Assembly (NCBI GenBank): GCA_025774805.1
Contig: JALGZR010000005.1
Coordinates: 1 to 64,000, forward strand
Source of the DNA: a bacterium
Lineage (GTDB): Bacteria; ARS69
Reading direction: 5' to 3'
DNA length: 64,000 nucleotides
In this document: in pieces, positions 1 to 9,512 of the stretch
Layout: every line of letters begins with the position of its first letter
How positions within the stretch are numbered: position 1 is the stretch's first letter
Position numbers and translations under genes: made by a program
Notes under the pieces: generated by a model
Told to the model about the DNA's origin: nothing
Seen by the model: the letters and a program-made list of their open reading frames with translations, nothing else
The model's database searches: none

Positions 1-740
1 CCTTCCCACTCGTACGCGAAGAGCCTCCCGGTGCGACCCAGCCCGCTCTGGATCTCGTCGAGAACGAGCATCACGCCGTGCTTCCGGCAGATCTCCGCGC
101 ACCGCTGCAGATAGCCGTCGGGCGGGATGAGAATGCCCGCCTCACCCTGGATCGGCTCCACGAGAAACGCCACGGTGTTCGGACCGATCGCCCCCTCGAG
201 AGCGGGCGCATCGCCGTAGGGGATGATACGGAACCCGGGAGTGAACGGACCGAAGCCCTCGCGGTACTGCTCGTCGGAGGAGAAGCCGACGATCGTCGTG
301 GTTCGCCCGTGGAAATTGTTCTCGCAGACGATGATCTCCGCCTGTCCGGCCGCGACCCCTCTCTTCTCGTATCCCCACTTGCGGGCCATCTTGATCGCGG
401 TCTCGACCGCCTCGGCGCCCGAGTTCATGAGGAGGGCCTTCTCGTAGCCGGTCATGTCGCCGATGAGCTCGCAGAGCGGTCCGAACTGATCGTTGTGGAA
501 CGCGCGGGACGTGAGGGTGACGCGGGCGGCCTGCTCCCGGACCGTCGCGAGGATGCGAGGGTGGCAGTGCCCCTGGTTCACCGCCGAGTAGGCCGCGAGC
601 ATGTCCATGTACTTTCGACCCTCGGGATCCCAGACCCAGACCCCTTCTGCCCGCTCGATGACGACGGGAAGCGGGTGGTAGTTGTGGGCCGATCGGGACT
701 CGGCCAGCTCGATGAGACGGTCGGTGGTCCGGGTCGTCAT
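1..740 (-). CDS. rocD: Ornithine--oxo-acid transaminase, C-terminus cut by window edge
   Basis: Class III PLP-dependent aminotransferase converting ornithine and 2-oxoglutarate to glutamate semialdehyde and glutamate, in arginine/ornithine catabolism. About 246 N-terminal residues are visible of the roughly 400 usual. The ATG at 738–740 follows a strong GGAGGAG. Seen in order: a YHPLPVV N-terminal segment typical of Roc[14 protein letters not shown], the cofactor-binding [36 protein letters not shown] and [12 protein letters not shown] with the aspartate that contacts the PLP ring nitrogen. The PLP lysine lies beyond base 1. Acetylornithine aminotransferase is the nearest alternative, but the N-terminal wording fits RocD better. 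It is divergent from the next gene across about 190 bp. Confidence 0.9.
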   Translation of the reverse strand, partial: MTTRTTDRLIELAESRSAHNYHPLPVVIERAEGVWVWDPEGRKYMDMLAAYSAVNQGHCHPRILATVREQAARVTLTSRAFHNDQFGPLCELIGDMTGYEKALLMNSGAEAVETAIKMARKWGYEKRGVAAGQAEIIVCENNFHGRTTTIVGFSSDEQYREGFGPFTPGFRIIPYGDAPALEGAIGPNTVAFLVEPIQGEAGILIPPDGYLQRCAEICRKHGVMLVLDEIQSGLGRTGRLFAYEWE

Positions 741-868
741 GGAGTCTCCTCCTCGGGGTCCGGCGATACGGGAACCGCTATCGGGAGCGCACTTCGGGAT
801 CGTCGCCAAGCTACTCCAAACGCCGCCGGGGGGCCAAGGACCGGGGGGACGAAACCGGGTCGCCCCCA

Positions 869-898
869 TTGCCGGACCGGGGGGACGCCGCGTATTCT
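869..898 (+). promoter_or_regulatory. Putative housekeeping promoter for the acetyltransferase gene
   Basis: TTGCCG at 869–874 and TATTCT at 893–898 with an 18-base spacer give a reasonable -35/-10 pair in very G+C-rich DNA. Transcription would start near 905, leaving a leader of about 24 bases with the CAGGAGG ribosome-binding site just before the ATG at 929. This is pattern reading only. Confidence 0.45.
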
Positions 899-928
899 GG
901 AGGGCGCATTTTCCGCTCAGGAGGCCCG

Positions 929-1540
929 ATGACGATTCCCGCCGGCGTTTTCGTGCACGAACGGGGCCTCTGCGACTCCGACACGGTCGGGGAGGGCACC
1001 CGGATCTGGGCCCACGCCCACGTCATGAAGGGTGCGGTCGTGGGACGCGGCTGCAACATCGGTGAGGGCTCGTTCGTGGAAACGGGTGCGGTCCTCGGCG
1101 ATTTCTGCACGGTCAAGAACGGCGTGTCGATCTGGGACAGGGTCGTCTGCGAGGACTACGTGTTCCTGGGTCCCGATGCCAGTCTGACGAACGACTTCCT
1201 TCCCCGGGCCGCCTTCAAGAAGGACCCGGAAACCGAGTTCCGGCCGACCCGTATCCGGGAGGGTGCGTCGATCGGGGCGAACGCGACCATCGTCTGCGGA
1301 GTGACGATCGGGCGACACGCCATGATCGGAGCGGGAACCGTCGTCACCCGGGACGTGCCCGACTTCGCTCTGGCGATCGGGTGTCCCGCCCGCTGCATCG
1401 GATGGGTCGGTCGATACGGCACCCGTCTTGACTTTGACGGAGAGGGGCGGGCGCGGTGCGATCGGACGGGAGACGTCTATCGCCTCGATGACGGCAAGGT
1501 GACGCTCGAGAAGATGGGAACCCCACCCACGAGAGGATAG
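929..1540 (+). CDS. Left-handed beta-helix sugar N-acetyltransferase, WbpD/WlbB-like
   Basis: 203-residue hexapeptide-repeat acetyltransferase. The repeats run through most of the protein ([40 protein letters not shown]), followed by [32 protein letters not shown] and [14 protein letters not shown]. This layout is characteristic of the WbpD/WlbB family, which acetylates the 3-amino group of a UDP-diamino-uronic acid for O-antigen; the exact sugar cannot be read here. An in-frame upstream start at 869 exists, but that codon would overlap the promoter and lacks a ribosome-binding site, so 929, after CAGGAGG, is preferred. It sits 8 bases before a class I/II aminotransferase, probably co-transcribed. 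Confidence 0.8.
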   Translation: MTIPAGVFVHERGLCDSDTVGEGTRIWAHAHVMKGAVVGRGCNIGEGSFVETGAVLGDFCTVKNGVSIWDRVVCEDYVFLGPDASLTNDFLPRAAFKKDPETEFRPTRIREGASIGANATIVCGVTIGRHAMIGAGTVVTRDVPDFALAIGCPARCIGWVGRYGTRLDFDGEGRARCDRTGDVYRLDDGKVTLEKMGTPPTRG

Positions 1541-1548
1541 AGGACGCC

Positions 1549-2886
1549 ATGAGAGAGAGCACGGTGGGAGCGGGTGCGAAGGAGATGTCGGTCGTGAGCG
1601 TGGCGGCGGAGCTGGGGGGAGAACGGCGGCTCGCTCTCTCCGGCGGCGCGGAGCGATCCCGGGAGTCCACGATTCTGAAGATCGCGGAAGAGATCCGGGA
1701 ACGAAAGCAACGCGGTGAGCAGGTTCTCGATCTGACGATCGGTGACTTCCGTCCCGATCAGTTCCCGGTGCCCGCGACGTACTGTGAGCGGATTCGGGAG
1801 GCGCTCCGCGAGGGTCACACGAACTACCCCCCGGTCGCGGGGCTCCCCGAGATGCGGGAGGCGGTTCGCGACCACGTGCGGAAAGACCTCGGGCTCGAGT
1901 ATCCGACCGACGGCGTCCTCATCGGAGGCGGGGCCCGTCCTCTCATTTACTCCAGTTTCATGGCCTTCGTGGACCCGGGCGACCTCGTGCTCTATCCCGT
2001 ACCGTCGTGGAACAGCCATCACTACGTGAATCTCAGTGGAGCACGCGGGCTCGCTCTCCCGGTCACGGCCGCCAAGAACTTCCATCTGGATCACACCGAC
2101 CTGGCGCCGCATCTCGCGGAGGCCCGTCTCCTCTGCCTCAACTCCCCGTTGAACCCGACCGGTACCTGCATCTCCCGCGAGGCTCTCACCGGAATCTGCC
2201 GGGCGATCGTGACCGAGAACGAGCGTCGGAGTTCGGCCGGTGAGCGCCCTCTCTTCCTGATCTACGATCAGGTTTACAATCTCTTGACTTTCGGGAAGGC
2301 CGAGCACTTCACTCCGGTGCATCTCGTTCCCGAGGTGGCGCCGTACGCGATCCTCATCGACGCGGTGAGCAAGGGCTTCTGCGGCACGGGGCTTCGCGTC
2401 GGATGGGGAATCGGTCCGCCTCCGATCATCAAGAAGATGGCCTCGATGGCCGGCCACTACGGGGCCTGGTGCCCCCGGCCGCAGCAGGTCGGCACCGCGC
2501 GCTTCCTGCGCGACCGCGCCGCGATCGCCGAGCACCGGAAGTCCATGGTGGAGCGCCTCGAGGCGCGGCTCGGCCTCCTGGACCGCGGATTGGGCTCGAT
2601 GCGGATGGCAGGCATGCCGGTCGAGCACATCGAGCCGCAGGGCGCGATCTATCTCTCGGTGCGCTTCGCGCTCCACGGAAGGAACGTCAAAGGAAGGCTC
2701 ATCGAGACGAACGAGGACATCCGCGCGCTACTCCTCGAAGAGGCCGGATTCGCGGTCGTCCCCTTCGACGCCTTCGGTCACGAGGGAGAGCCGGGCTGGA
2801 TGCGCCTCTCCGTCGGCGCGGCCGCCGTGGAGGAGATCGAGGCCGGCCTCGACCGGGTCCGGGCCGTGCTCGAGCCGGCGGGCTAG
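1549..2886 (+). CDS. Aspartate-aminotransferase-like PLP enzyme (class I/II)
   Basis: 445-residue fold-type I aminotransferase. Visible landmarks: GHTNYPPVAGLPEMREAV, where class I enzymes bind substrate; GGGARPLIYSSFMAFVDPGD (cofactor phosphate region); LNSPLNPTGTCIS, the family NPTG motif; YDQVYNLL; and DAVSKGFCGTGLRVGW, containing the PLP lysine in the standard SK-x(5)-GxRxG arrangement. It is longer than the usual ~395 residues because of about 45 extra N-terminal residues, which are Ser/Gly/Ala-rich, so a later start is possible. The substrate is not predictable; the adjacent sugar acetyltransferase might suggest amino-sugar or amino-acid metabolism, but classical nucleotide-sugar aminotransferases are DegT-type. 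The TAG stop (2884–2886) lies in the CTAG of an intergenic repeat. Confidence 0.85.
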   Translation: MRESTVGAGAKEMSVVSVAAELGGERRLALSGGAERSRESTILKIAEEIRERKQRGEQVLDLTIGDFRPDQFPVPATYCERIREALREGHTNYPPVAGLPEMREAVRDHVRKDLGLEYPTDGVLIGGGARPLIYSSFMAFVDPGDLVLYPVPSWNSHHYVNLSGARGLALPVTAAKNFHLDHTDLAPHLAEARLLCLNSPLNPTGTCISREALTGICRAIVTENERRSSAGERPLFLIYDQVYNLLTFGKAEHFTPVHLVPEVAPYAILIDAVSKGFCGTGLRVGWGIGPPPIIKKMASMAGHYGAWCPRPQQVGTARFLRDRAAIAEHRKSMVERLEARLGLLDRGLGSMRMAGMPVEHIEPQGAIYLSVRFALHGRNVKGRLIETNEDIRALLLEEAGFAVVPFDAFGHEGEPGWMRLSVGAAAVEEIEAGLDRVRAVLEPAG

Positions 2887-2989
2887 CCTGCATCTCGCAC
2901 CGGCCTCTGCGGCGGCCTCTGCGGCGGCCCCTGCTGCGTCAGCGACAAGGCCGCGCCTCGCGCCGAGCCTCGTGAGACCTGCCGGCTAG
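2883..2989. repeat. CTAG repeat, inverted pair between convergent genes
   Basis: A minus-oriented arm at 2883–2907 and a plus-oriented arm at 2955–2989, separated by GCGGCGGCC-rich sequence, can fold into one long hairpin. The outer ends are both CTAG. The left one gives the stop codon of the aminotransferase on the plus strand and the right one gives the stop of the aldehyde dehydrogenase on the minus strand. It may act as a bidirectional terminator. Consensus of the family on its own strand: a 5' block GCCTCGCGACGAGCC, one variable base, and a 3' block GGTGAGAAATGCAGGCTAG. Confidence 0.8.
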
Positions 2990-4419
2990 GGAACCAGATT
3001 GAGGACGATCAGCTTCTCCCGGGACATCTCCTCGACGGCATAGCGCACGCCGCCCATGCCGTAGCCGGCGTTCTCCCGTCCCCCGAAGGGCATCCAGTCG
3101 ACGCGGAACGCGGAGTGGTCGTTGACGACGACGGCGTTCGCGTTGATCCCCCGCGCGACCCGGAAGGCCGCGTCCACGTCGGACGCGAAGACGGCCGCCT
3201 GGAACGGATTGCGGGACCGGTTCACCTCGGCGATCGCGTCCTCCGCGCGGGGGCGGCCCAGGATGGACACGACCGGGCCGAAGACCTCGTGGCTCACGAC
3301 CTTCGCGTCCGCGGGCGGATCCGCGAGAACGGTCACCTCGTGGCACTGGTGCGGCTTCGTCCCGCCCCCGAGGAGAACGCGGGCGCCGCGCGCTTCCGCC
3401 TCCCGCACCCACTCGTTCACTCGTTTCTGATCCGAGGTCGAGATGAGCGGTCCGACGTCGGTCCCGTCCTTCGTCGGATCTCCCACGGTCAGTCGGTCCG
3501 CCGCCTCGACCAGCCGCCGGACGAGCTCGTCGCGGAGGGGGGCGGCGACGTAGATCCGCTGAACCGAGATGCACACCTGTCCGGCATGATAGAAGGCGCC
3601 CTTGACCAGTGCGGGGACCGCGCGGTCGAGGTCCGCGCTCTCGTGGAGGACGACCGCGGCTTCACCCCCGTGCTCCAGGCTGAATCGCGCCCCCGGATTG
3701 AGGATGGCCTTCAGACGCCATCCCACCTCGTCGCTCCCGATGAAGGTCAGGAACTTCGTGCGCTCATCGGTGACGAGATTCTCGGCGGCGGCGCCGGGGC
3801 AGGGCGTGGCGATCACCGCCTCCTCGGGAAACCCCGACTCGCGGAAGATCTCCACCATCCGGATGGCGGAGAGCGGCGTCTGGCTCGCCGGTTTGACGAC
3901 ACACGAGTTCCCTGCGGCGAGCGCCGGCGCCACCTGATGGGCGATGAGATTCACCGGATGGTTGAAGGCGGACAGAGCGACGACGACGCCGATCGGCTCC
4001 CGCACCGTGAAGGCGATCCGATGCTCGGTCCCCTTCGCCTTGTCCATGGGAAGGGTCTCACCTCCGAAGCAGGTCGCCTCCTCGGCCGAGAGCCGTACCG
4101 TATTGACGGCCCGCGTCACCTCGATTCGCGCGTCGGTGATCGGCTTCCCGCCCTCCCGGGCGATCTGGCGGGCCAGGTCCTCCGCCTCGCCCTCCATGAT
4201 CTCCGCCGCCTTCTCCAACCGCTCCCGGCGTCGCCACCCCGGGGTCCTCGAAGTTTCACCCCAGAAGCACTGGTGGGCGGCGGCCATGGCCGCGTCGAGC
4301 GCGTCGGGTCCCGCCTGCTCCACGACCGCGAGCTCCTCGCCGGAGTACGGGGACCGCAGGGGACGCATCTCCCCGGACCCGGTCCATCCGGGGATGCGAA
4401 GTCGTCTCTCGTTCGACAT
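2986..4419 (-). CDS. NAD(P)-dependent aldehyde dehydrogenase
   Basis: 477 residues, usual ALDH size. Rossmann part: REPIGVVVALSAFNHPVNL, with the conserved Asn that stabilises the oxyanion, then VVKPASQTPLS. FIGSDEVG corresponds to the nucleotide-binding FTGS, LEHGGEA holds the general-base glutamate, and GQVCISVQRI the nucleophilic cysteine. EVFGPVVS and MPFGGRENAGYG close the fold. The wording resembles lactaldehyde or non-phosphorylating glyceraldehyde-3-phosphate dehydrogenases, but the substrate is open. I use the ATG at 4417–4419 because AGGAG lies just before it. A second in-frame ATG at 4441–4443 lies inside a CTAG-family repeat and would add eight residues. The stop is in the repeat pair downstream. 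Confidence 0.88.
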   Translation of the reverse strand: MSNERRLRIPGWTGSGEMRPLRSPYSGEELAVVEQAGPDALDAAMAAAHQCFWGETSRTPGWRRRERLEKAAEIMEGEAEDLARQIAREGGKPITDARIEVTRAVNTVRLSAEEATCFGGETLPMDKAKGTEHRIAFTVREPIGVVVALSAFNHPVNLIAHQVAPALAAGNSCVVKPASQTPLSAIRMVEIFRESGFPEEAVIATPCPGAAAENLVTDERTKFLTFIGSDEVGWRLKAILNPGARFSLEHGGEAAVVLHESADLDRAVPALVKGAFYHAGQVCISVQRIYVAAPLRDELVRRLVEAADRLTVGDPTKDGTDVGPLISTSDQKRVNEWVREAEARGARVLLGGGTKPHQCHEVTVLADPPADAKVVSHEVFGPVVSILGRPRAEDAIAEVNRSRNPFQAAVFASDVDAAFRVARGINANAVVVNDHSAFRVDWMPFGGRENAGYGMGGVRYAVEEMSREKLIVLNLVP

Positions 4420-4432
4420 GAAAGGCTCCTCC

Positions 4433-4457
4433 CTGGCCTGCATTCCTCACCAACCTC
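4433..4457 (-). repeat. CTAG-family repeat, variant end (CCAG)
   Basis: On the minus strand this reads GTTGGTGAGGAATGCAGGCC followed by AG, matching the 3' block of the family with CTAG changed to CCAG. It lies immediately upstream of the aldehyde dehydrogenase, and its ATG (4441–4443) is in frame with that gene. Confidence 0.65.
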
Positions 4458-4514
4458 TGCTGCGGCGGCGGCATCGAGGCCGGACGAGCGAAGGTGCCGC
4501 GACCCGGATCGAAA

Positions 4515-4542
4515 GGGGGAGCGATCTTCCGATCGCTCCCCC
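4515..4542 (-). terminator. Intrinsic terminator behind tRNA-Leu
   Basis: A perfect 12-bp inverted repeat (arms 4515–4526 and 4531–4542, TTCC loop) is followed on the minus strand by CTTTC. It lies only a few bases past the tRNA 3' end, as expected for the end of the tRNA transcript. Confidence 0.75.
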
Positions 4543-4548
4543 GAAGGA

Positions 4549-4633
4549 TGGTGCCCGAGGAGGGATTCGAACCCTCAAGGGTTTCCCCACACGGCCCTCA
4601 ACCGTGCGTGTTTACCAATTTCACCACCCGGGC
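4549..4633 (-). tRNA. tRNA-Leu (anticodon GAG), CCA encoded
   Basis: Read on the minus strand, the acceptor arm begins GCCCGGG and ends CTCGGGC plus A and an encoded CCA. The anticodon stem CACGG/CCGTG encloses the loop TTGAGGG, giving anticodon GAG. A long variable arm (TGGGGAAACCCTT) marks it as class II, and the T arm is GAGGGTTCGAATCCCTC. All stems pair, with one G-T pair in the acceptor. The gene lies between secG and a perfect terminator hairpin and could be co-transcribed with the gap-pgk-tpiA-secG operon. Confidence 0.95.
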
Positions 4634-4658
4634 TCGATTCTCTTCGATCCCGACCGGG

Positions 4659-5135
4659 CTATCCGCCCGTCTCGGTGGCCTCGATCGGGGCGGCCTCGTC
4701 GCCGGCCGGGGTTCCGCCCTCGGCGGGAGCGGTCGTCGACGGTGCCGGACCGATCGGGGCGCCTTCCGGACCGGCAAACGGTTGAGCTCCCGTCGGCGCC
4801 TCGGAGGGTGGACCGGACCCCGGGGGAGCGGTCTGGGTCGGGGTCAACGGCATCCGGGCCGCCTCTTCGGCGACGACGCTCTGGGGAGCCTCCGACGTTC
4901 TCACGCTCATCAGGGTCAGCGCGAGCGACGTGATCATGAACGCGGCCCCGAAGACGGTCGTGGCCTTCGACAGGAAGGTGGCGGCACCGCGGCCCCCGAA
5001 GACCGTGGAGTCCGCACCCCCGCCGAAGGCGCTTCCCCCGGCGAGGCCTCCCCCCTTCGCCGCCTGCATGAGCACGATCAGGACGAGCACGACGCAGACG
5101 ATGACGTGAAGCCCGAGCACTATTCCGTAGAGCAT
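4659..5135 (-). CDS. secG: Preprotein translocase subunit SecG with long tail
   Basis: SecG assists SecYEG protein export at the inner membrane. The first ~78 residues are typical: transmembrane helix LGLHVIVCVVLVLIVLMQ, the conserved QAAKGGGLAGG, FGGRGAATFLSKATTVFGA, and a second helix. After residue ~85 comes a Pro/Ala/Thr/Glu-rich tail of about 70 residues, so the protein is 158 residues against 75–110 usual. It overlaps the end of tpiA by 16 bases, indicating translational coupling, and is the last protein gene of the glycolytic operon before tRNA-Leu. Confidence 0.93.
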   Translation of the reverse strand: MLYGIVLGLHVIVCVVLVLIVLMQAAKGGGLAGGSAFGGGADSTVFGGRGAATFLSKATTVFGAAFMITSLALTLMSVRTSEAPQSVVAEEAARMPLTPTQTAPPGSGPPSEAPTGAQPFAGPEGAPIGPAPSTTAPAEGGTPAGDEAAPIEATETGG

Positions 5136-5887
5136 CCTGCCCTCACGATCGCGAGAAAGTCGGACGCCGTCAACGAGGCGCCTCCGATCAGTCCGCCGTC
5201 GATGTTCGGCTGGGAGAAGAGGTCCGCCGCGTTCCCGGGCTTCACGCTTCCCCCGTAAAGAATCCGGACCGCCTCCGCTCCGTCCTCACCGATCATCGTG
5301 GCGAGGAGCTCGCGGATCTCTCGGTGCATCGCCTCGGCCATGTCGGGGGTCGCGGTCCTTCCGGTGCCAATGGCCCAAACCGGCTCGTAGGCGATCACGG
5401 ACCGGGCGATCTCGGGACCGGGGAGCCCGGCGAGCGCGCCCCGGAGCTGCCGGCCGACGACCTCGCTCGTCCGGTCCGCCTCCCTCTCCTCGAGCGTCTC
5501 GCCGACGCAGAGGATAGGAGTAAGTCCGCACCCCAGAACGGCTTCCAGCTTTTCGTGAACCGTCGAATCGGTCTCCGCGAAAAACTGCCGACGCTCGGAA
5601 TGGCCGAGTATAGCGTACGTACACCCGAGGTCAACCAGCATCGCGGCCGACGTCTCCCCGGTGTACGCCCCCTCGAGCTGGGGAGCGCAGTTCTGTCCTC
5701 CCCACGCCACGGGGCTCTCCCGGAGCGATTCGGCGACCGCCGCGATTGCCGGGAACGGCGGGCAGACCGCGACCTCGACCCGGCCATCGTCCCCCCTCAA
5801 GCCCCGGGCGATGTCCCGCGCCAGGACCCTCGCCTCCGAAGGCGTCTTGTACATCTTCCAGTTGCCGCAAACGAAGGACCGCCTCAT
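5120..5887 (-). CDS. tpiA: Triose-phosphate isomerase
   Basis: Interconverts dihydroxyacetone phosphate and glyceraldehyde 3-phosphate in glycolysis and gluconeogenesis. 255 residues, normal length. The active-site lysine is in CGNWKMYK, the electrophilic histidine in ILGHSERR, the catalytic glutamate in AYEPVWAIGTG, which leads into the flexible loop, and the phosphate-binding YGGSVKPGNA is intact. It overlaps pgk by 4 bases and secG by 16, in the common gap-pgk-tpiA-secG order. Confidence 0.97.
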   Translation of the reverse strand: MRRSFVCGNWKMYKTPSEARVLARDIARGLRGDDGRVEVAVCPPFPAIAAVAESLRESPVAWGGQNCAPQLEGAYTGETSAAMLVDLGCTYAILGHSERRQFFAETDSTVHEKLEAVLGCGLTPILCVGETLEEREADRTSEVVGRQLRGALAGLPGPEIARSVIAYEPVWAIGTGRTATPDMAEAMHREIRELLATMIGEDGAEAVRILYGGSVKPGNAADLFSQPNIDGGLIGGASLTASDFLAIVRAGCSTE

Positions 5888-7113
5888 CGGACCGCTCCCG
5901 CGTCGACGTCGGTGAGGGCGGCCACGCCGGGAAGGACTTTCCCCTCGAGGAACTCGAGCGAGGCCCCGCCACCCGTCGAGACGTGACTCACCTCGCCGGC
6001 GAGACCCGCCTTCCGGATCGCGGCGGCGGAGTCCCCCCCGCCCACGATCGTGGTCGCCCCCTGTCGCGTCGCCTCGCCGAGAGCCTTCGCCATGGCGATC
6101 GTCCCGCCCGCGAACGGCTCCATCTCGAATACGCCCATCGGTCCGTTCCAGAGAACCGTGCGCGCCTCCACGACCGTGTCGCGAAATGCCGTCACCGTCT
6201 CCGGACCGATGTCGACCATCGTCCAGCCGGGACGCATCGCCGAGACCTTCACCACCTCGGTCTCCGCGTCCTCCCGCAGCCCTGTGGCCGCGATCCCGTC
6301 CACGGGGAGCCTCAGCTCGACTCCCTCGCGTTTCGCTCGCTCCATCAGGCCCCGCGCCATCTCGATCCGGTCGTCCTCGACGAGACTGTCCCCCGTCTCG
6401 TACCCGAGCGCGCGGAAGAACGTGTTCGCCATGGCCCCGCCGACCAGGATCGCGTCCACCCGGCCGAACATGTTCTCGAGAACGTCGATCTTCCCGCTGA
6501 TCTTCGCGCCCCCGAGGATCGCGACGTACGGTCTCGCCGGCGACGCCGTCGCGCTTCCCAGGTACTCGAGCTCCTTCTCCATGAGAAAGCCGGCGGCGGC
6601 GAGGTTCACGTGATCGGTGACTCCGACCGTGGAGGCGTGCGCCCGGTGCGCCGTGCCGAAGGCGTCGTTGACGTAGAGCTCGCCCAGCGAGGCGAGGCGC
6701 CCGGCGAAGTCCGGATCGCCGGCCGTCTCCTCGGCGTGGAACCGGACGTTCTCGAGAAGGAGAACGTCGCCGTCGCCGAGCTCGCCGGCCATCTTCTCGG
6801 CTTCCGCCCCGACACAGTCGGGAGCCATCCGCACCTCGATCCCGAGGAGCTCGCCGAGCGACCGCGCCACCGGGGCGAGGCTCATCGCGGGAACGACTTT
6901 TCCCTTCGGACGACCGAGGTGGGACATGAGAACGATCCGCGCGCCCCGTTCCCGGAGGTGGCCGATGGTGGGAAGGCTCGCGCGAATCCGCGTGTCATCG
7001 GCCACCTCACCGGTGTCGGTGAGCGGAACGTTGAGGTCGCAGCGGACGAGAACCCTCTTGCCCGCGACGTCGAGGTCGCGAACGGAGAGCTTGCCGCGGG
7101 CGGTCACCTCCAT
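5884..7113 (-). CDS. pgk: Phosphoglycerate kinase
   Basis: Transfers the acyl phosphate of 1,3-bisphosphoglycerate to ADP. 409 residues. Visible: VRCDLNVPL near the N-terminus (substrate loop), VLMSHLGRPKG, LLENVRFHAEE, GGAKISGKIDVLENM, the nucleotide-site WNGPMGVFE and the C-terminal GGGDSAAAI. All key blocks are complete. It begins two bases after the gap stop codon and ends with a 4-base overlap into tpiA, so the four genes are one transcription unit. Confidence 0.97.
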   Translation of the reverse strand: MEVTARGKLSVRDLDVAGKRVLVRCDLNVPLTDTGEVADDTRIRASLPTIGHLRERGARIVLMSHLGRPKGKVVPAMSLAPVARSLGELLGIEVRMAPDCVGAEAEKMAGELGDGDVLLLENVRFHAEETAGDPDFAGRLASLGELYVNDAFGTAHRAHASTVGVTDHVNLAAAGFLMEKELEYLGSATASPARPYVAILGGAKISGKIDVLENMFGRVDAILVGGAMANTFFRALGYETGDSLVEDDRIEMARGLMERAKREGVELRLPVDGIAATGLREDAETEVVKVSAMRPGWTMVDIGPETVTAFRDTVVEARTVLWNGPMGVFEMEPFAGGTIAMAKALGEATRQGATTIVGGGDSAAAIRKAGLAGEVSHVSTGGGASLEFLEGKVLPGVAALTDVDAGAVR

Positions 7114-7114
7114 G

Positions 7115-8125
<1,011 letters not shown>

Positions 8126-8259
8126 TGCGGAAATCCTCCCAGAGGCAACGACCGAAGAGCGCGACACCGCGCGGGGGCGGCTCCCGGAAGCCACGTTTGC
8201 GACGTGCGGAGACACGGGGAACGGGCCGGCGAGACTCCGGCCACCGAACAAACCGCGTC

Positions 8260-8288
8260 AGGGTAACCGGTGGGGTGAGGGGGGTCAA
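8260..8288 (-). promoter_or_regulatory. Putative promoter of the gap operon
   Basis: On the minus strand TTGACC (8283–8288) and TACCCT (8260–8265) are separated by 17 bases. It is the best -35/-10 pair in the gap between the small kinase-like gene and gap, and would give a leader of about 125 bases. Confidence 0.4.
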
Positions 8289-8347
8289 GAAGGGGCGGGA
8301 GGTTGCCCTGGGGACGGCTCGTCCTCCCCGGCGTCTCCGCTCCCGAG

Positions 8348-8617
8348 CTATCCGGCGGGGGTCTCGCCACCGCGAGCCTCGACGCCCCGGAGGGCGTCGG
8401 TGAGCTCCTTCATCCGCTCGATCTGACCGAGGATCACCTCGAGACCCTTCCGCGCCCCGTCGAGGTTGCCCCGTTCGATGTGCAGCCGGGCGAGCTCCGC
8501 ACGGCCGCCCACGACGCCGAGGCAGTTGTTCAGGTCGTGACCGATCTGTCGGGCCGACCGCCCTTCTCCGGGCACGGTTTCGTTGGCGGTGCCGGAGCCG
8601 TCCTTTTCCGAGTTCAT
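8348..8617 (-). CDS. Stand-alone histidine-kinase dimerisation (DHp-like) domain
   Basis: 89 residues. The centre reads RQIGHDLNNCLGVVGGRAEL, followed by an amphipathic stretch ending QIERMKELTDALRG. This is the pattern of the phosphorylated helical hairpin of HisKA-type kinases, with the H-box histidine followed by DLNN. No ATP-binding (HATPase) domain follows, so it cannot phosphorylate itself. It could dimerise with a partner kinase, act as a phosphotransfer hub, or be a remnant of a kinase. The ATG at 8615–8617 follows AGGAGGAAG and lies 10 bases after the HDOD gene stop. Third gene of an operon with a large PAS/GAF sensor. Confidence 0.7.
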   Translation of the reverse strand: MNSEKDGSGTANETVPGEGRSARQIGHDLNNCLGVVGGRAELARLHIERGNLDGARKGLEVILGQIERMKELTDALRGVEARGGETPAG

Positions 8618-8627
8618 TCCTTCCTCC

Positions 8628-9512
8628 TCAGACCTCGATGGACGGTCCCAGCTCCTGTTGCCTGATGGCGAGATCGGAGACCCGTTCGACGAGCTCTCCG
8701 AGATCCTGTTCCTGCATCCCGAACGCCTCGAGGGCCTCGGGGCGCGGCGTGGGGGTTCGCGCATGGCCGTCCCCATGCTCTCCGCACCGGTGCGCGATCA
8801 CGTCTCCCAGGTGGACCGCCGCGGCGTACTCGAGGTGACCGTCGGCCTCCTGGGGAGCGTGATGCCACTGCACCGCGCACGTCAACTCGTCGGGGAAGCT
8901 CCACCGCCGCGCGAACCACTCCCCGATCCCGGCGTGGGTGAGCCCGAGAACCTCGGCTTCCGCCTCCTCAGGCTCCTCTCCCTCCGCGATCCGGGTCCGG
9001 ATTTCCGACCATCGGTCGGGCAGGAACTCCACGACCACGAGCTTGCCGAGATCGTGGAGGATGCCCCCGGCGAAGGAGGTCGGAGCCCGCCGGGGACCGA
9101 TTCGCTCCATCAGCTCCCGGGCTCCGGTCGCCACGAGCAGGCTGTGGCGGAAGAAGGCCTTCGGCTCGATCCCCGAGCTTCGTCCCGGATTGAGCGCCCG
9201 GAAGACCGAGGCGCCCATGGCGAGCCACTTCACCGTCTCGAAGCCGAGGATCACGATGGCCTGCGTGACGGTGCTCACCTTCCCCGGAAACCCGAAGTAG
9301 GCCGAGTTCGCGAGTCGGAGAACGGAACCCGTGAGTCCCGCGTCCGTGCTCATCGCCCGGCCGAGGTCGTCGGCCGACGTCTCCTCCCGCTCCGCGAGGT
9401 CCCAGACCCGGATCAGCACCCCGGGCAGTGCCGGGATGTCCTCGATCCGCTCCAGGCGCGCGCGGGTCGTACCGGCCAACCGAGCCCGATGACCGGAAGG
9501 ATCGGCGCCCAT
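8628..9512 (-). CDS. HDOD-domain signalling protein
   Basis: 294 residues. The domain covers roughly residues 20–230: the opening RIEDIPALPGVLIRVWDLA, then STDAGLTGSVLRLANSAYFGFPGKVSTVTQAIVILG, a very typical HDOD core, and SFAGGILHDLGKLVVVEF with an HD pair, then LTHAGIGEWFARRWSFPDEL. HDOD proteins are usually non-enzymatic relatives of HD phosphohydrolases that work in signalling. The ATG directly abuts the stop of the upstream PAS/GAF gene, so translation is probably coupled. The last ~60 residues are charged and unassigned. Confidence 0.88.
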   Translation of the reverse strand: MGADPSGHRARLAGTTRARLERIEDIPALPGVLIRVWDLAEREETSADDLGRAMSTDAGLTGSVLRLANSAYFGFPGKVSTVTQAIVILGFETVKWLAMGASVFRALNPGRSSGIEPKAFFRHSLLVATGARELMERIGPRRAPTSFAGGILHDLGKLVVVEFLPDRWSEIRTRIAEGEEPEEAEAEVLGLTHAGIGEWFARRWSFPDELTCAVQWHHAPQEADGHLEYAAAVHLGDVIAHRCGEHGDGHARTPTPRPEALEAFGMQEQDLGELVERVSDLAIRQQELGPSIEV

